This document shows positions 8,764-17,140 of a stretch of 64,000 bases of DNA, one piece after another; the first letter of the stretch is position 1; each line of letters starts with the position of its first letter. Made by a program: the position numbers and the translations under genes. This DNA comes from Clostridia bacterium (GTDB lineage Bacteria; Bacillota; Clostridia; Oscillospirales; QAKW01). Location of the stretch: contig JAGBEI010000017.1 of NCBI GenBank assembly GCA_017937065.1, forward strand, positions 1 to 64,000. Reading direction: 5' to 3'. Under the pieces are notes generated by a model. That model did no database searches and had not been told where the DNA came from. It worked only from the letters and a program-made list of their open reading frames with translations.

Positions 8764-9660
8764 TTATTCGTTAAAGGGCCAGCCGACAGTTTTCAGGTCT
8801 TTTTCAAGCTCGGCAGCCAGCTTCCCCTCAATTTGTCTCATAGGATATGTTGCCCTGCCTGAATCAAAGCCCATAAGATTCGTCATATACTTCACGGAAG
8901 GTACAACCTTGTGTTTGATGACAACATCAATAACTCTGTTTACCTTTAGCTGGAGCTTTAGGGCTTTGTCCGGTTTACCGTCGTTAAATAACCTGTATAT
9001 TTCTAAAAATTCCGGCAGCATACAGTTGTATGTTGAGCCGATACCCGCATCGGCGCCGGCAGCAAGACCTGCGAGCAAAAGCTCATCAGGCCCGTTGATA
9101 ATATTCATTTCACCGTTGGTTTTATCTTTAAGCTTCATAAGCTGATAAAAATCGTTTGAACTCCATTTGACGCCTGTAACATTATCTATTTTAAAAATTT
9201 CGGCAATCAAATCCGCACTCATATCCTTCTGCGCGGACGGATGGTAATAAATTATAACGGGGATATTTACACTGCAGGCAATAGTTTTATAATAATTATA
9301 AATATCATTTTCATCATAAGCAAAAAATAGGGGCGGCGTGGCAGCAACAGCATCTGCGCCGACCCTTTCGGCATGCTTTGCCAGCTCAATCATTTCATCG
9401 GTATTGACGGCGGCGATATGGCATATTACGGGTTTTCTGCCCCTGACCTCGTCTACTGCAATTTCACACATTTTTTCTCTTTCCGCTTTTGACATCACCA
9501 ACCCCTCGCCGGTACCGCCCAGAATATAAAATCCGTCAGCGCCTTGGCTGAGCTGAAAATCAATAAGTTTTCTTGCCGTGCTTTCATTTACGGTTTTGCC
9601 GTCGTTTTCAAACGGTGTTAAAAGAGCGGGCAATATTCCGTATATCTTGTAATTTGACAT
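8764..9660 (-). CDS. nanA: DapA/NanA-family aldolase, probable N-acetylneuraminate lyase
   Basis: A class I aldolase of the DapA superfamily, 298 residues from the ATG at 9660 (AGGGG precedes it; an upstream in-frame start is rejected because it runs into the neighbouring gene). The (beta/alpha)8 barrel shows YGILPALLTPF at the start, the pyruvate-carboxylate loop GGTGEG near residue 48, the tyrosine segment VIIYYHPSA near 140, and the Schiff-base lysine in TGVKWSS near 168. It is 4 bp downstream of a sialidase-like gene, so sialic-acid cleavage to ManNAc and pyruvate is the likely reaction; other 2-keto acid aldolase activities of the superfamily cannot be excluded. No nanE, nanK or sialate transporter is adjacent. 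Confidence 0.8.
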   Translation of the reverse strand: MSNYKIYGILPALLTPFENDGKTVNESTARKLIDFQLSQGADGFYILGGTGEGLVMSKAEREKMCEIAVDEVRGRKPVICHIAAVNTDEMIELAKHAERVGADAVAATPPLFFAYDENDIYNYYKTIACSVNIPVIIYYHPSAQKDMSADLIAEIFKIDNVTGVKWSSNDFYQLMKLKDKTNGEMNIINGPDELLLAGLAAGADAGIGSTYNCMLPEFLEIYRLFNDGKPDKALKLQLKVNRVIDVVIKHKVVPSVKYMTNLMGFDSGRATYPMRQIEGKLAAELEKDLKTVGWPFNE

Positions 9661-9664
9661 ACGA

Positions 9665-10759
9665 TTATCCCCTGTAATTCCATATTGCTCTGTATATTTT
9701 TGCAGGCTCTTCATTGGATTCATGGGCATAGAAAACAGTCAGAATTTCTCCGCTTTTTAATTCAACCGACGACGGATAGCCTAAATCCCCGCTGCAAAAG
9801 CCATCACACAAAACATTATCCGTATCCCAGGTTTGACCCTCGTCGTGACTGAACATGACCTTTATTCCGTAGGGCTGTTCTCTGTGACCGTAGGCGGCAA
9901 TGAGCATTCCGTCTCTTGTTTTGATAATATGAGACGGAGCACCGCCGCAATCTTCTAAAATCTGATGAGGCTTTGTGAAATTTCTTCCGTTATCATAGGA
10001 CTCTGCCTGGAAAATTGTAAAGAATTTTTTATCCCTGCCTTTACCCTGAACACGGATGTGAACTATTATTTTGCCGCTTGAGGTTTGTATGGCGTGAGGT
10101 TCACAAAAGGTCAAGCCTGTATCGTTTTTAATTTCCCCGATTTTTTGAAAGCTGCCATCGGCATCAATAATAAAACTCTCTATTTCGGTAGAAGCGTCCG
10201 CCGCAGAAAAGGTTCGCCCTACATAAAGCAGTTTACCGTCGCTCAGCGCTGTGGGGCCGTGGGGTGAAGATACCGGTATTCTTTTTATATCCCCGAAGGT
10301 TTTCCCGCAGTCATCGCTGATAACAAAACCGGAACCTAAATATTTGTTTTCATCGAATTTTTTCTCAACGATATCAAGATAAGAATTTATCAAATTTTGT
10401 TCCAAAGCATTTTTTGCATGCTCGCCGACGGCGTTCTTTGCGGAATTTCTCTGAAACGCAACGGAATTGTTAAAGCTTGTAACAATAACGCCGCTGCTGC
10501 CGAAGGTACATATACCCCCGTCCCTGTCATCCAGGGGCGTATCTATAACAGGCGTCGGCAAGGACCAGGTTTCACCCTCGTCGTCGCTGTAAGAAATAAC
10601 GCATTTTCCGAACGGACAAATATGTGCGATTCTGTATCCGGACGCCACCATAGCAAGCCTGCCGTCCTGAAGCCCGGTTACCGTCGGCCAGGCAAAGTAA
10701 TTGAAAATGCTGCTGTCGTTTTTGCAAATAATATCAAGTTTCTTTAAATTTACATTCAT
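9665..10759 (-). CDS. Sialidase-like BNR/Asp-box six-bladed propeller protein
   Basis: A 364-residue protein with four Asp-box motifs: SDDEGETW (58-65), SDDCGKTF (148-155), SYDNGRNF (254-261) and SHDEGQTW (304-311). This spacing is typical of sialidase-type beta-propellers (GH33-like). There is no signal peptide or membrane segment, so the enzyme should be cytoplasmic. That would fit imported sialosides rather than mucin directly, or a non-sialidase BNR enzyme. It is the first gene of a two-gene operon with the NanA-like aldolase and is divergent from an AraC regulator. I cannot place the catalytic Arg triad with certainty; the canonical FRIP motif is not obvious (only a YRI near residue 42). 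Confidence 0.72.
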   Translation of the reverse strand: MNVNLKKLDIICKNDSSIFNYFAWPTVTGLQDGRLAMVASGYRIAHICPFGKCVISYSDDEGETWSLPTPVIDTPLDDRDGGICTFGSSGVIVTSFNNSVAFQRNSAKNAVGEHAKNALEQNLINSYLDIVEKKFDENKYLGSGFVISDDCGKTFGDIKRIPVSSPHGPTALSDGKLLYVGRTFSAADASTEIESFIIDADGSFQKIGEIKNDTGLTFCEPHAIQTSSGKIIVHIRVQGKGRDKKFFTIFQAESYDNGRNFTKPHQILEDCGGAPSHIIKTRDGMLIAAYGHREQPYGIKVMFSHDEGQTWDTDNVLCDGFCSGDLGYPSSVELKSGEILTVFYAHESNEEPAKIYRAIWNYRG

Positions 10760-10878
10760 AATTTCACCTCATTATCATTGTAATTTATACCATATTATGA
10801 TACAATTCATTTATAAAATCAATTATAAAAACAGACGGCTTTTATTTATTGATGTCCTTTAATATAAAAGAGGTATTT

Positions 10879-11766
10879 ATGTTTTTTACCAGTAAAATCA
10901 GCCTTAAAAATACCGATATTAATGTCATTATAACCAAATCTTCCGTTGACGGTTTTGACGCCTTGTCACCCGTTTTTCATTTTCATACAAACTATGAAAT
11001 TCACTATATTATCAGGGGCACCTATTTTTTTGAAATTGAAGGAAGAAAAATACCCGCCAAAGAAAACACCCTGATTATAATTAATCCTAAAATTTATCAT
11101 TATGTATACACCGATTTCAGTCAGCAAAACGAGAAGATTTCTTTTCAGTTATCTCTTTGCTGCAAGGAAACCTCAGAAAATAATTACAATATGATTTATC
11201 AGAAAATTCAAGATTATATTGTTTTAAAAGAAAACATTGTTGAATTTAAGCTGTTAAAGGATATATTTATAAATTCTGCGAAAAACGAAATAGAGGAAAA
11301 AGCCTCTGCGATTTTCACCCTGCTTTTTTTCAGGATAAGAGATATACTCCTGAAAAAATTTGATTACAGTGTTTGCAGCGAAATCGAATATGTAAATAGC
11401 GACGATGATAAATCAAGAATACAAAGTATACTCTCTTATATATTTGAAAATTCCCAGTCGGAAATAAATTTATCCAAAATCGCAGAGCATATAAATCTTT
11501 CGAAAAAACAAACAGAACGCATAATTTTAAAGGAGCTGGGCTGTTCCTTTAAATGTATTTTAAATTCCTTTAAGATACAAAAAGCATTATTTATTTTAAA
11601 CTCCGAAAAAGACAGCGCTTCAAATATTTCGCTTTGCAGGACAGCCGAAAAGGCCGGCTATAACAATTATAATAATTTTTATCTGGAATTTAAAAAGCAG
11701 CTCGGAATTACGCCGACAGAATATATAAAGTCATTTATAAATAAAAAAACGGGTCTTACGATGTAA
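10879..11766 (+). CDS. AraC-family regulator next to the sialic-acid genes
   Basis: A 295-residue regulator. The N-terminal cupin-like sensor (about 1-150) carries FHFHTNYEIHYIIRGTYFF, and the C-terminal double HTH (about 190-288) contains ISKIAEHINLSKKQTERII and ends ...QLGITPTEYIKSF. The ATG at 10879 is chosen over 10849 because AAGAGG precedes it. It is divergent from the sialidase-like operon and is its probable regulator. The gene is visibly more AT-rich than its neighbours, with many AAA, ATT and TAT codons. Its last codons and its stop (11764-11766) lie inside the downstream terminator hairpin, suggesting the 3' end was created at a recombination junction. Confidence 0.88.
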   Translation: MFFTSKISLKNTDINVIITKSSVDGFDALSPVFHFHTNYEIHYIIRGTYFFEIEGRKIPAKENTLIIINPKIYHYVYTDFSQQNEKISFQLSLCCKETSENNYNMIYQKIQDYIVLKENIVEFKLLKDIFINSAKNEIEEKASAIFTLLFFRIRDILLKKFDYSVCSEIEYVNSDDDKSRIQSILSYIFENSQSEINLSKIAEHINLSKKQTERIILKELGCSFKCILNSFKIQKALFILNSEKDSASNISLCRTAEKAGYNNYNNFYLEFKKQLGITPTEYIKSFINKKTGLTM

Positions 11767-11778
11767 GACCCATTTTTT
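11743..11778. terminator. Terminator copy 2 (AraC / rpe boundary)
   Basis: GGGTCTTAC (11751-11759), loop GAT, GTAAGACCC (11763-11771), then TTTTTTATTTCAAAGC. The tail and stem match copy 1 at 8700-8745, with the loop inverted (ATC versus GAT). It overlaps the AraC stop codon and abuts the rpe stop codon. Confidence 0.85.
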
Positions 11779-12442
11779 ATTTCAAAGCAGCCCTCAGCCG
11801 CGCAATATTATCAGCCATACTGTCCCCGCCGAAAACCGATGATGTTCCGCCCACAAAAATGTCTGCACCGGCGGCACGCATTTTCTCCGCGTTTTCAAAG
11901 CTGATATTGCCGTCCACCTCTATTATTTTTCCCGCAAGCCCGTAATTTTCAAGCTCATTTCGCACAGCGCGCACCTTGTCAAAGGAGTGCGGGATTATCC
12001 GCTGACCCGCAAATCCCGGATTTACGCTCATAACCAGCACGCCGTCAATATCATCGTACAAGCCTTCGAGCACCGAAACGGGCGTTTGAGGGTTTAACGC
12101 CGCAAGCGCCAGGGCACCGAGGCTGTGCACACAGTCAAGACACCCCTTTATATCCGCCGTGCTCTCGCAGTGAACGCTTACAAGCTCGCCCGGACGTATA
12201 TCAAACCATTTCAGCTTGTTTTCGGGGTTTACAACCATCAGATGTATGTCAAGAGGAATATCCGTAAGCTGCCTAAGCAGTCTGCAAAAATCCGTACCGA
12301 GCGTGATATTGGGCACAAATTCCCCGTCCATGATATCAACATGCAGATATTCGACGCCCGCTTTTTCAAGCTGCGCAACGGTACTTTCAAGGCGCGTCAA
12401 ATCCGCGCACATCATGGAGGGAGACAGCATCGCCTTATTCAT
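11777..12442 (-). CDS. rpe: Ribulose-phosphate 3-epimerase
   Basis: Interconverts ribulose-5-phosphate and xylulose-5-phosphate in the pentose phosphate pathway. A 221-residue TIM barrel with metal and phosphate motifs HVDIMDGEFVPNITLG, DIHLMV, VLVMSVNPGFAGQ and the closing VDGNIS and VGGTSSVFG. The ATG at 12442 overlaps the upstream ECF gene as ATGAATAA, giving translational coupling. The frame stays open further upstream, but only through the tandem repeat of the ECF gene (FHQTT-like repeats), so that extension is rejected. It is the last gene of the pdxK-ECF-rpe operon. Confidence 0.95.
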   Translation of the reverse strand: MNKAMLSPSMMCADLTRLESTVAQLEKAGVEYLHVDIMDGEFVPNITLGTDFCRLLRQLTDIPLDIHLMVVNPENKLKWFDIRPGELVSVHCESTADIKGCLDCVHSLGALALAALNPQTPVSVLEGLYDDIDGVLVMSVNPGFAGQRIIPHSFDKVRAVRNELENYGLAGKIIEVDGNISFENAEKMRAAGADIFVGGTSSVFGGDSMADNIARLRAALK

Positions 12443-13064
12443 TGCTTTCGCTTCCGTCGTCTGATGAAACGGCACCTGATGAAACGGTATCCGATGAAAC
12501 GTCGTCTGATGAAACGTCGTCTGATGAAACGGCACGGCGTTTACGCCTTCCTGAAATACCGCGCACAGCGCCCGCAAGTACAAGAAACAGCACGGCGCTT
12601 GCCCCTGCCTGAATAGCGTTAAACGGTACGCTGTCAAAAAACGCGCCTGCTGCCGCCGCGCCCAAATCAGAGCCGGAAATCAACAAGAGCACAAGCTCGG
12701 CAACATAATATCCAGCCACCGTGACAACGCCGGCAAGACAAATAAGAATATCCTGCAGAAGCGGATTTTTCGTCAGCTTCATAAGTCCTTTGGCAGTGAG
12801 CACCAGCAGCGATTTAACGATAATCGTCGGTATTATGTATATCGCGCTGCCGAGCGTGAAATCCGCAAGAGCCGCACCTATTGCCGCGGCGGCAACCGCA
12901 TACGGCGTGGGCAGCAGCAGCACCGCAACATAAATTGCGGCGTCGCCTATATGTATATATGCTCCGCCTCCGATGGGCGCCACCGCCCCCGTCAGCGTTG
13001 CCGCAAAGATAATCGCCGCAAACATCGCCCCGTTTGTCAGCATTTTCAGTTTTGTACTCTTCAT
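12435..13064 (-). CDS. ECF transporter S component, probable vitamin B6 type
   Basis: A 209-residue membrane protein with five to six hydrophobic helices between residues 8 and 170. It has the S-component features TNGAMFAAIIFAATL at the start and GGAYIHIGDAAIYVAVLLLP around residues 33-52. S components bind a vitamin and use a shared EcfAAT energising module encoded elsewhere. The directly preceding, abutting gene is a pyridoxal kinase, which points to pyridoxine or a relative (PdxU-like) as substrate; this is contextual inference. The C-terminus is an acidic Ser/Asp tail built by a 15-bp tandem repeat (VSSDD-like units) after a basic GRRKRR stretch, unusual for the family. Confidence 0.82.
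   Translation of the reverse strand: MKSTKLKMLTNGAMFAAIIFAATLTGAVAPIGGGAYIHIGDAAIYVAVLLLPTPYAVAAAAIGAALADFTLGSAIYIIPTIIVKSLLVLTAKGLMKLTKNPLLQDILICLAGVVTVAGYYVAELVLLLISGSDLGAAAAGAFFDSVPFNAIQAGASAVLFLVLAGAVRGISGRRKRRAVSSDDVSSDDVSSDTVSSGAVSSDDGSESNE
12461..12535. repeat. Five tandem 15-bp repeats inside the ECF gene
   Basis: The unit is CTGATGAAACGTCGT and variants: 12461, 12476, 12491, 12506 and 12521 each start one copy. Being a multiple of three, changes in copy number would alter the length of the Ser/Asp tail without shifting frame. Confidence 0.95.
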
Positions 13065-13901
13065 TTAAAAGCACCCCTTCAACAAATTAAGTTTATCTTC
13101 AAACTGCACACCGTACAGCTTGTCTTTGCCGTAGCTGCCGTTGTTGTACGTGTCCTGCACACACATCTGTGTAAAATCAGCCGCGGCACGCACAGCCGCC
13201 GTAAGCTTAACGCCCGATGTAAGCCCTCCGCACAGAACGCTTGCAAATACATCGCCCGTGCCGCAGTATGCCGCGGGAAATTTTTCATTGTCCGTGAGCG
13301 TTATACTGCCGTTTTCACAGATAAGATTTGCAACACGGTTATGCTCAATTTCAAGCACGGTATCCCGTTCCAGTCCCGTAACTACAATACACTCTGTCGG
13401 CAGGCGGGAACACATCCGCTCAATTTCGGCAATACTTATCGGACTTTCGGGGTATTCCTCCCCGCAAAGCGCACACAGCTCGGTAAGGTTCGGCGTTATA
13501 ACGTCCGCCGCCCTTATAAGCCTGCGCATATGCTCTGTCACATCCCCGCAGGTATCGTACAGCACTCCGTTGTCGCCCAGCACGGGGTCAACAAGCCGCA
13601 CGGCGCCTTTTCCCAGCCGCTCAATAAAATTTAGCGTGATATCCGCCTGAACGCCCGAGCCCAGAAAACCGCTGTAAACCATGTCAAAGGAAATTCCAAG
13701 CTCCTCCCAGCAGTCGATATAACCGCGCATATGCTCGGTAAAATCATAAAAGGTATAGTGCTCAAAGCCTGTATGGTTTGACAGCAGGGCAGTGGGAAGA
13801 ACGGCGCACTCATGCCCGCACGCAGACACTATCGGCAGTGCCACGCTCAGCGAGCATCGGCCCACTCCCGACAAATCATTAATCAGCGCCGCGCGTTTCA
13901 T
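13065..13901 (-). CDS. pdxK: Pyridoxal/pyridoxamine kinase
   Basis: Phosphorylates B6 vitamers to feed PLP synthesis. A 278-residue ribokinase-fold protein with N-terminal LINDLSGVGRCSLSVALPI, the central DPVLGDNG (about residue 97), TPNLTEL, and the catalytic anion-hole motif GTGDVFASVL (about 228-237). Length and motifs fit the PdxY/PdxK pyridoxamine kinase family of Clostridia. It abuts the ECF S component, so uptake and metabolic trapping of B6 are probably coupled. Transcription starts in the 13902-14001 interval; I cannot define a convincing -35/-10 pair there. No terminator separates this gene from the phage cassette upstream. Confidence 0.9.
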   Translation of the reverse strand: MKRAALINDLSGVGRCSLSVALPIVSACGHECAVLPTALLSNHTGFEHYTFYDFTEHMRGYIDCWEELGISFDMVYSGFLGSGVQADITLNFIERLGKGAVRLVDPVLGDNGVLYDTCGDVTEHMRRLIRAADVITPNLTELCALCGEEYPESPISIAEIERMCSRLPTECIVVTGLERDTVLEIEHNRVANLICENGSITLTDNEKFPAAYCGTGDVFASVLCGGLTSGVKLTAAVRAAADFTQMCVQDTYNNGSYGKDKLYGVQFEDKLNLLKGCF

Positions 13902-14001
13902 GAATGCGCCTCCCCTCTTTTAAGTGATATTGTCAGTATATCAGAGTTATGGTATTATTAAAACTATCAATTTTAAATATTTTTATATGACCAGTTTTAT
14001 A

Positions 14002-15081
14002 TTAATCCCCTGTCATACCCGCCTTTACGGCTTCAATGTATGACTTGAGAATTTCCTCCGAATATCCGAGGATTTCAGGGAAACTGTCGTCATAAATGCC
14101 GTGCTTTATCATGTCCCATGCATAGTCCTCAATATCGCCGCCCTTATCGATATTGGCTTGCAGCTTTTGGGGGTCAAGACCGAGGATTTCGGCAAATTCG
14201 GGACTGTAATAGCCGCTTTTCATAAGGGAAATGATGTTTGAAATTTGTTTTTGGCTCTGCGAGTTGCTCTGACGCGCCGCCGACGCCTGCATACTTGCCA
14301 TCTTGTACTGCATATTCAGCGCGTCCATCTTTTCCTCATATTCGCGGTCCAGCGCGTCCTTTTGCTTTTGATATTCAAAGCGGCGGTTTTCCAGGTCAAG
14401 GTCAGAGGCGTCAAGCTGCTTCTGATACTCAAACAACCGTTCCTGATACTCTCGCTCCAGTGCGTCCTGCTCGCGCTCATATGCCCGCTGCTGCGCCTGC
14501 GTTAACCTGTCGACGCGGTCGGCGGCAGAATCGTATTGCAGCTTTGCAATCTGTGCGCCGCTGTCATATGCAGACTGAGCAGCATCGCGCGCGATTTCCT
14601 GCTTGGCGTCAAGAGTGTCCGCATAAATAGAATCACGCCGGTTCATATAGCTGTTATCATACGCCGCACGGGTGCTCTCGCTCAGTCCGCCGGATATTCC
14701 GGCAGCTTTCATGCTCTGGTCAAGCCCCAAAGAATTCTGCATGTTTTTTATGTACGCCTCGCGCAGTCTCTGCCGCCCCAGCTCGTCTGCCGCCTCCTGC
14801 TGTGCGCTGTAATTTCGCTGTCTGTTTTGCTCGGCAGCCTCCAGCGCACCCGCATACGCATTTGCCGCCGACGCCGCCACGGACACGCCGTCGTCGAGTG
14901 CGTTGTACTCGCTGCCGTCCTCGCCGCCGCTGTAACCGTAGCCGCGGCGTATACTTTCCGCACGGTCGTGAATCTGTGCCCTGAGATTTTTGTCGTCGGT
15001 GCTTCTCCACGCTTTTTCCAGCTCTTCAATCTTCTGCAAATCGGATTTACTCATAAGCTGGCTGTCAAAAATACTTGCCAT
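14002..15081 (-). CDS. Phage coiled-coil protein, probable ejection/internal virion protein
   Basis: A 359-residue, highly charged and helical protein. A long coiled coil spans roughly residues 165-275 with repeats such as YEREQDALEREYQERLFEYQ, flanked by an alanine-rich region (70-130). There is no enzymatic motif. It is the last gene of the phage cassette, directly after the tail nozzle gene. Long helical proteins in that position in P22- and T7-like phages are ejection or internal core proteins that leave the capsid with the DNA; the assignment is by position and structure only. A terminator after the gene is not evident. Confidence 0.6.
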   Translation of the reverse strand: MASIFDSQLMSKSDLQKIEELEKAWRSTDDKNLRAQIHDRAESIRRGYGYSGGEDGSEYNALDDGVSVAASAANAYAGALEAAEQNRQRNYSAQQEAADELGRQRLREAYIKNMQNSLGLDQSMKAAGISGGLSESTRAAYDNSYMNRRDSIYADTLDAKQEIARDAAQSAYDSGAQIAKLQYDSAADRVDRLTQAQQRAYEREQDALEREYQERLFEYQKQLDASDLDLENRRFEYQKQKDALDREYEEKMDALNMQYKMASMQASAARQSNSQSQKQISNIISLMKSGYYSPEFAEILGLDPQKLQANIDKGGDIEDYAWDMIKHGIYDDSFPEILGYSEEILKSYIEAVKAGMTGD

Positions 15082-15099
15082 TTTTATCTCCCTTTCATT

Positions 15100-17139
15100 T
15101 TACATTATAGAATATTCAACCAAAAAGCTCTTCATCGTAAACGGCTGGTCATAATTGTCGTTTTCAAAACGAAAACGTATACATCTTCCGCGCTTGTGCG
15201 TAAGCCTGCTGTATACCGCGTAGCTCTTAGGACGGCGGTTGTAGGTAAAGCGCGCATAATTTATGCGTGCATAGCCGAATGACGAAAGCTGCCCGCCGTA
15301 ATCCTTTATGACGCGCCAGTCGTCATTGTCAAACCTTGCCGAAATTTTAACGTCCGTATCCGCGGGAGAGCCGTCCTGCGCTGTTTTGCCCGCAAGCCAA
15401 ACGCCCATGCGTGTAAAAAACTTATTCAGGTGAAAGCTCTGGCAATAAATATCGGGTGTCTCCCAGTAGGCGCTGACCGTCCTGTACACGGTACTGCCGT
15501 TTTCGATACATATCTCGTCGCGATACCCGCCCGTGCTCTTAAAGCCGCTGTTAAACCTGAAAATATACTCGCCGTCAGAAAAATACAGGTCGCCGTTTTG
15601 CACCCACATATATTCGGCGTTCACGCCTTTCCAGATGTATCCGTCATACTGCCGGCGGGAAAACGGCTCCGACCCGCTTTTGAAATACTGCTTTGAGTCA
15701 AGCATATAGAGCGTGCCGCTCCTGTTTGATATGACAAGAAAATCACCGAACACAAGCATTCTGCACTCAGACAGGTCTTCCTTCAGCAAATGGTAATTTA
15801 TCATTGCCGAGCGCACCTGGCAGCACCGCTCATCCAGCACGCCGCTCGCCGTGACGGCGACAACGCCGTTTTCGGTCAGGTATACGACCTCATTGTCGAA
15901 AACCGCGGTGCAGGCGCCCGAATACGGCAGCGGCGTTTTGAAAATACCGCTGATTAAAAACAGAGCGTCAGGCATAAAATCAACCTCTGTATCCGCCGTG
16001 CCCGCGCTGCCCGAAACCATATAGACATTATCGCTGCAAATGACGGCAAGACGGGTGTCATCACCCGCAAGCGCAATTACAGAGGTGTCAGAATCACCTA
16101 TTTTCAGATAATTCAAGTCGGGAAAATAAAGGTGATTGTCCATTTGGGAATAGTAGACGATATTTGGCAGCAAGTCGTTGCCCGAAAGAAATACACGGTC
16201 CTTATAGCCTCCCGCGCCGTACATCGTCATCAAACGGCAGCACGCCGTCTTGTAAGCATTTTCCGCAAAGCCGTCATACATATATATGATTTTGAGGTTG
16301 TCTTCGCCCTCCGTCTGTGATTTCTGAGGCGCAACGGTAAACTTGACCTTTCTGCCCGTAAAAGACAGTACCGCGGTATTTTCCCAGTCGCCCGACGCAT
16401 TTTTGACAAACGCATGAACCTCGGTTCCCGTCTTGATATCCATGTGAACGGTGTATTCGTTTGACTCACCGTCGGCAATAAACTGCTCGCTGACATAGGG
16501 ATTCAGCAGATTTACCGCCTCATACGAGCTGCCGGCGCCCGACGGCGCACAGCCGATAAAGAGCAGCGGCAGATACAGCCCTTCAAACGGGTTTGAATAA
16601 GAGGTCACGCTTGTCTGACCGTCCTTGCCGATATAAAACGATTTACCGTCAGACACCCTGTACACAAACAGAAAGCTGCCGTTCATAAAAAACATACAGT
16701 CATCCGACTGTGCCGCCGTGCAGTCGCTGAAATCATCGGGCAGGCTTACGGTTAAAGCGCTGTCATCGGCACCGTCACTATCCGTACTGTCGTCGGCGGC
16801 AAATTGACCGTCGCTTACTGTCATGCTGCTGCCCGTTATATAAAAATACGTCTCCTTTTCGGGGGAGGTAAACTTAAAAACACCTCCAAGCGTGACAGAC
16901 TCCGCCATTTTTCGGCAAATGGAAAATCCGGGGCGCTTGCTGATTTGTCCCAGTCCCGTTCTGATCATATTTACCGTTCCGGGCTGCTCACTGCCGTCAT
17001 AAAAGCTGACGCCGTCGGCGCGTGAAACAGAGCGTTCATCTTCGGCGGAGGTGCTGTCAATGCCGTGCAGACTGCCGCTGCGCACGGTGCCGGAGCCGGA
17101 AACGGAGCCCGAGCGCCGTGTATTTGCAGTAAAACGCAT
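15100..17139 (-). CDS. Podovirus tail hub/nozzle protein (P22 gp10 / T7 gp12-like)
   Basis: A 679-residue beta-rich protein. Near residues 60-75 it carries IRTGLGQISKRPGF, a motif typical of short-tailed phage nozzle or DNA-stabilisation proteins, where a propeller domain follows. Later strands such as ALFLISGIFKTPLPYSGACT and DGYIWKGVNAEYMWVQNG also fit a beta-propeller. It follows the head-tail adaptor gene with a 1-bp gap, as in podoviruses. It would close the portal channel and retain packaged DNA. No tape-measure, sheath or tube genes exist in the cassette, supporting a short-tailed particle. Confidence 0.7.
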   Translation of the reverse strand: MRFTANTRRSGSVSGSGTVRSGSLHGIDSTSAEDERSVSRADGVSFYDGSEQPGTVNMIRTGLGQISKRPGFSICRKMAESVTLGGVFKFTSPEKETYFYITGSSMTVSDGQFAADDSTDSDGADDSALTVSLPDDFSDCTAAQSDDCMFFMNGSFLFVYRVSDGKSFYIGKDGQTSVTSYSNPFEGLYLPLLFIGCAPSGAGSSYEAVNLLNPYVSEQFIADGESNEYTVHMDIKTGTEVHAFVKNASGDWENTAVLSFTGRKVKFTVAPQKSQTEGEDNLKIIYMYDGFAENAYKTACCRLMTMYGAGGYKDRVFLSGNDLLPNIVYYSQMDNHLYFPDLNYLKIGDSDTSVIALAGDDTRLAVICSDNVYMVSGSAGTADTEVDFMPDALFLISGIFKTPLPYSGACTAVFDNEVVYLTENGVVAVTASGVLDERCCQVRSAMINYHLLKEDLSECRMLVFGDFLVISNRSGTLYMLDSKQYFKSGSEPFSRRQYDGYIWKGVNAEYMWVQNGDLYFSDGEYIFRFNSGFKSTGGYRDEICIENGSTVYRTVSAYWETPDIYCQSFHLNKFFTRMGVWLAGKTAQDGSPADTDVKISARFDNDDWRVIKDYGGQLSSFGYARINYARFTYNRRPKSYAVYSRLTHKRGRCIRFRFENDNYDQPFTMKSFLVEYSIM

Positions 17140-17140
17140 A

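Noticed and set aside
9661-9729. Longer N-terminus of the NanA-like protein
   Set aside because: It would overlap the sialidase-like gene by 22 codons; the internal ATG has the ribosome site and matches the family start.
12461-12535. CRISPR-like array
   Set aside because: Units are 15 bp with no spacers and lie in a coding region.
12442-12637. Longer N-terminus of rpe with FHQTT repeats
   Set aside because: It is the out-of-frame reading of the ECF gene's tandem repeat and lacks a ribosome site; family proteins start near residue 1 of the shorter form.
13902-14001. attL/attR of the phage cassette
   Set aside because: Comparing this interval with 24891-25008 I see no shared direct repeat of useful length, and no tRNA lies at either end.
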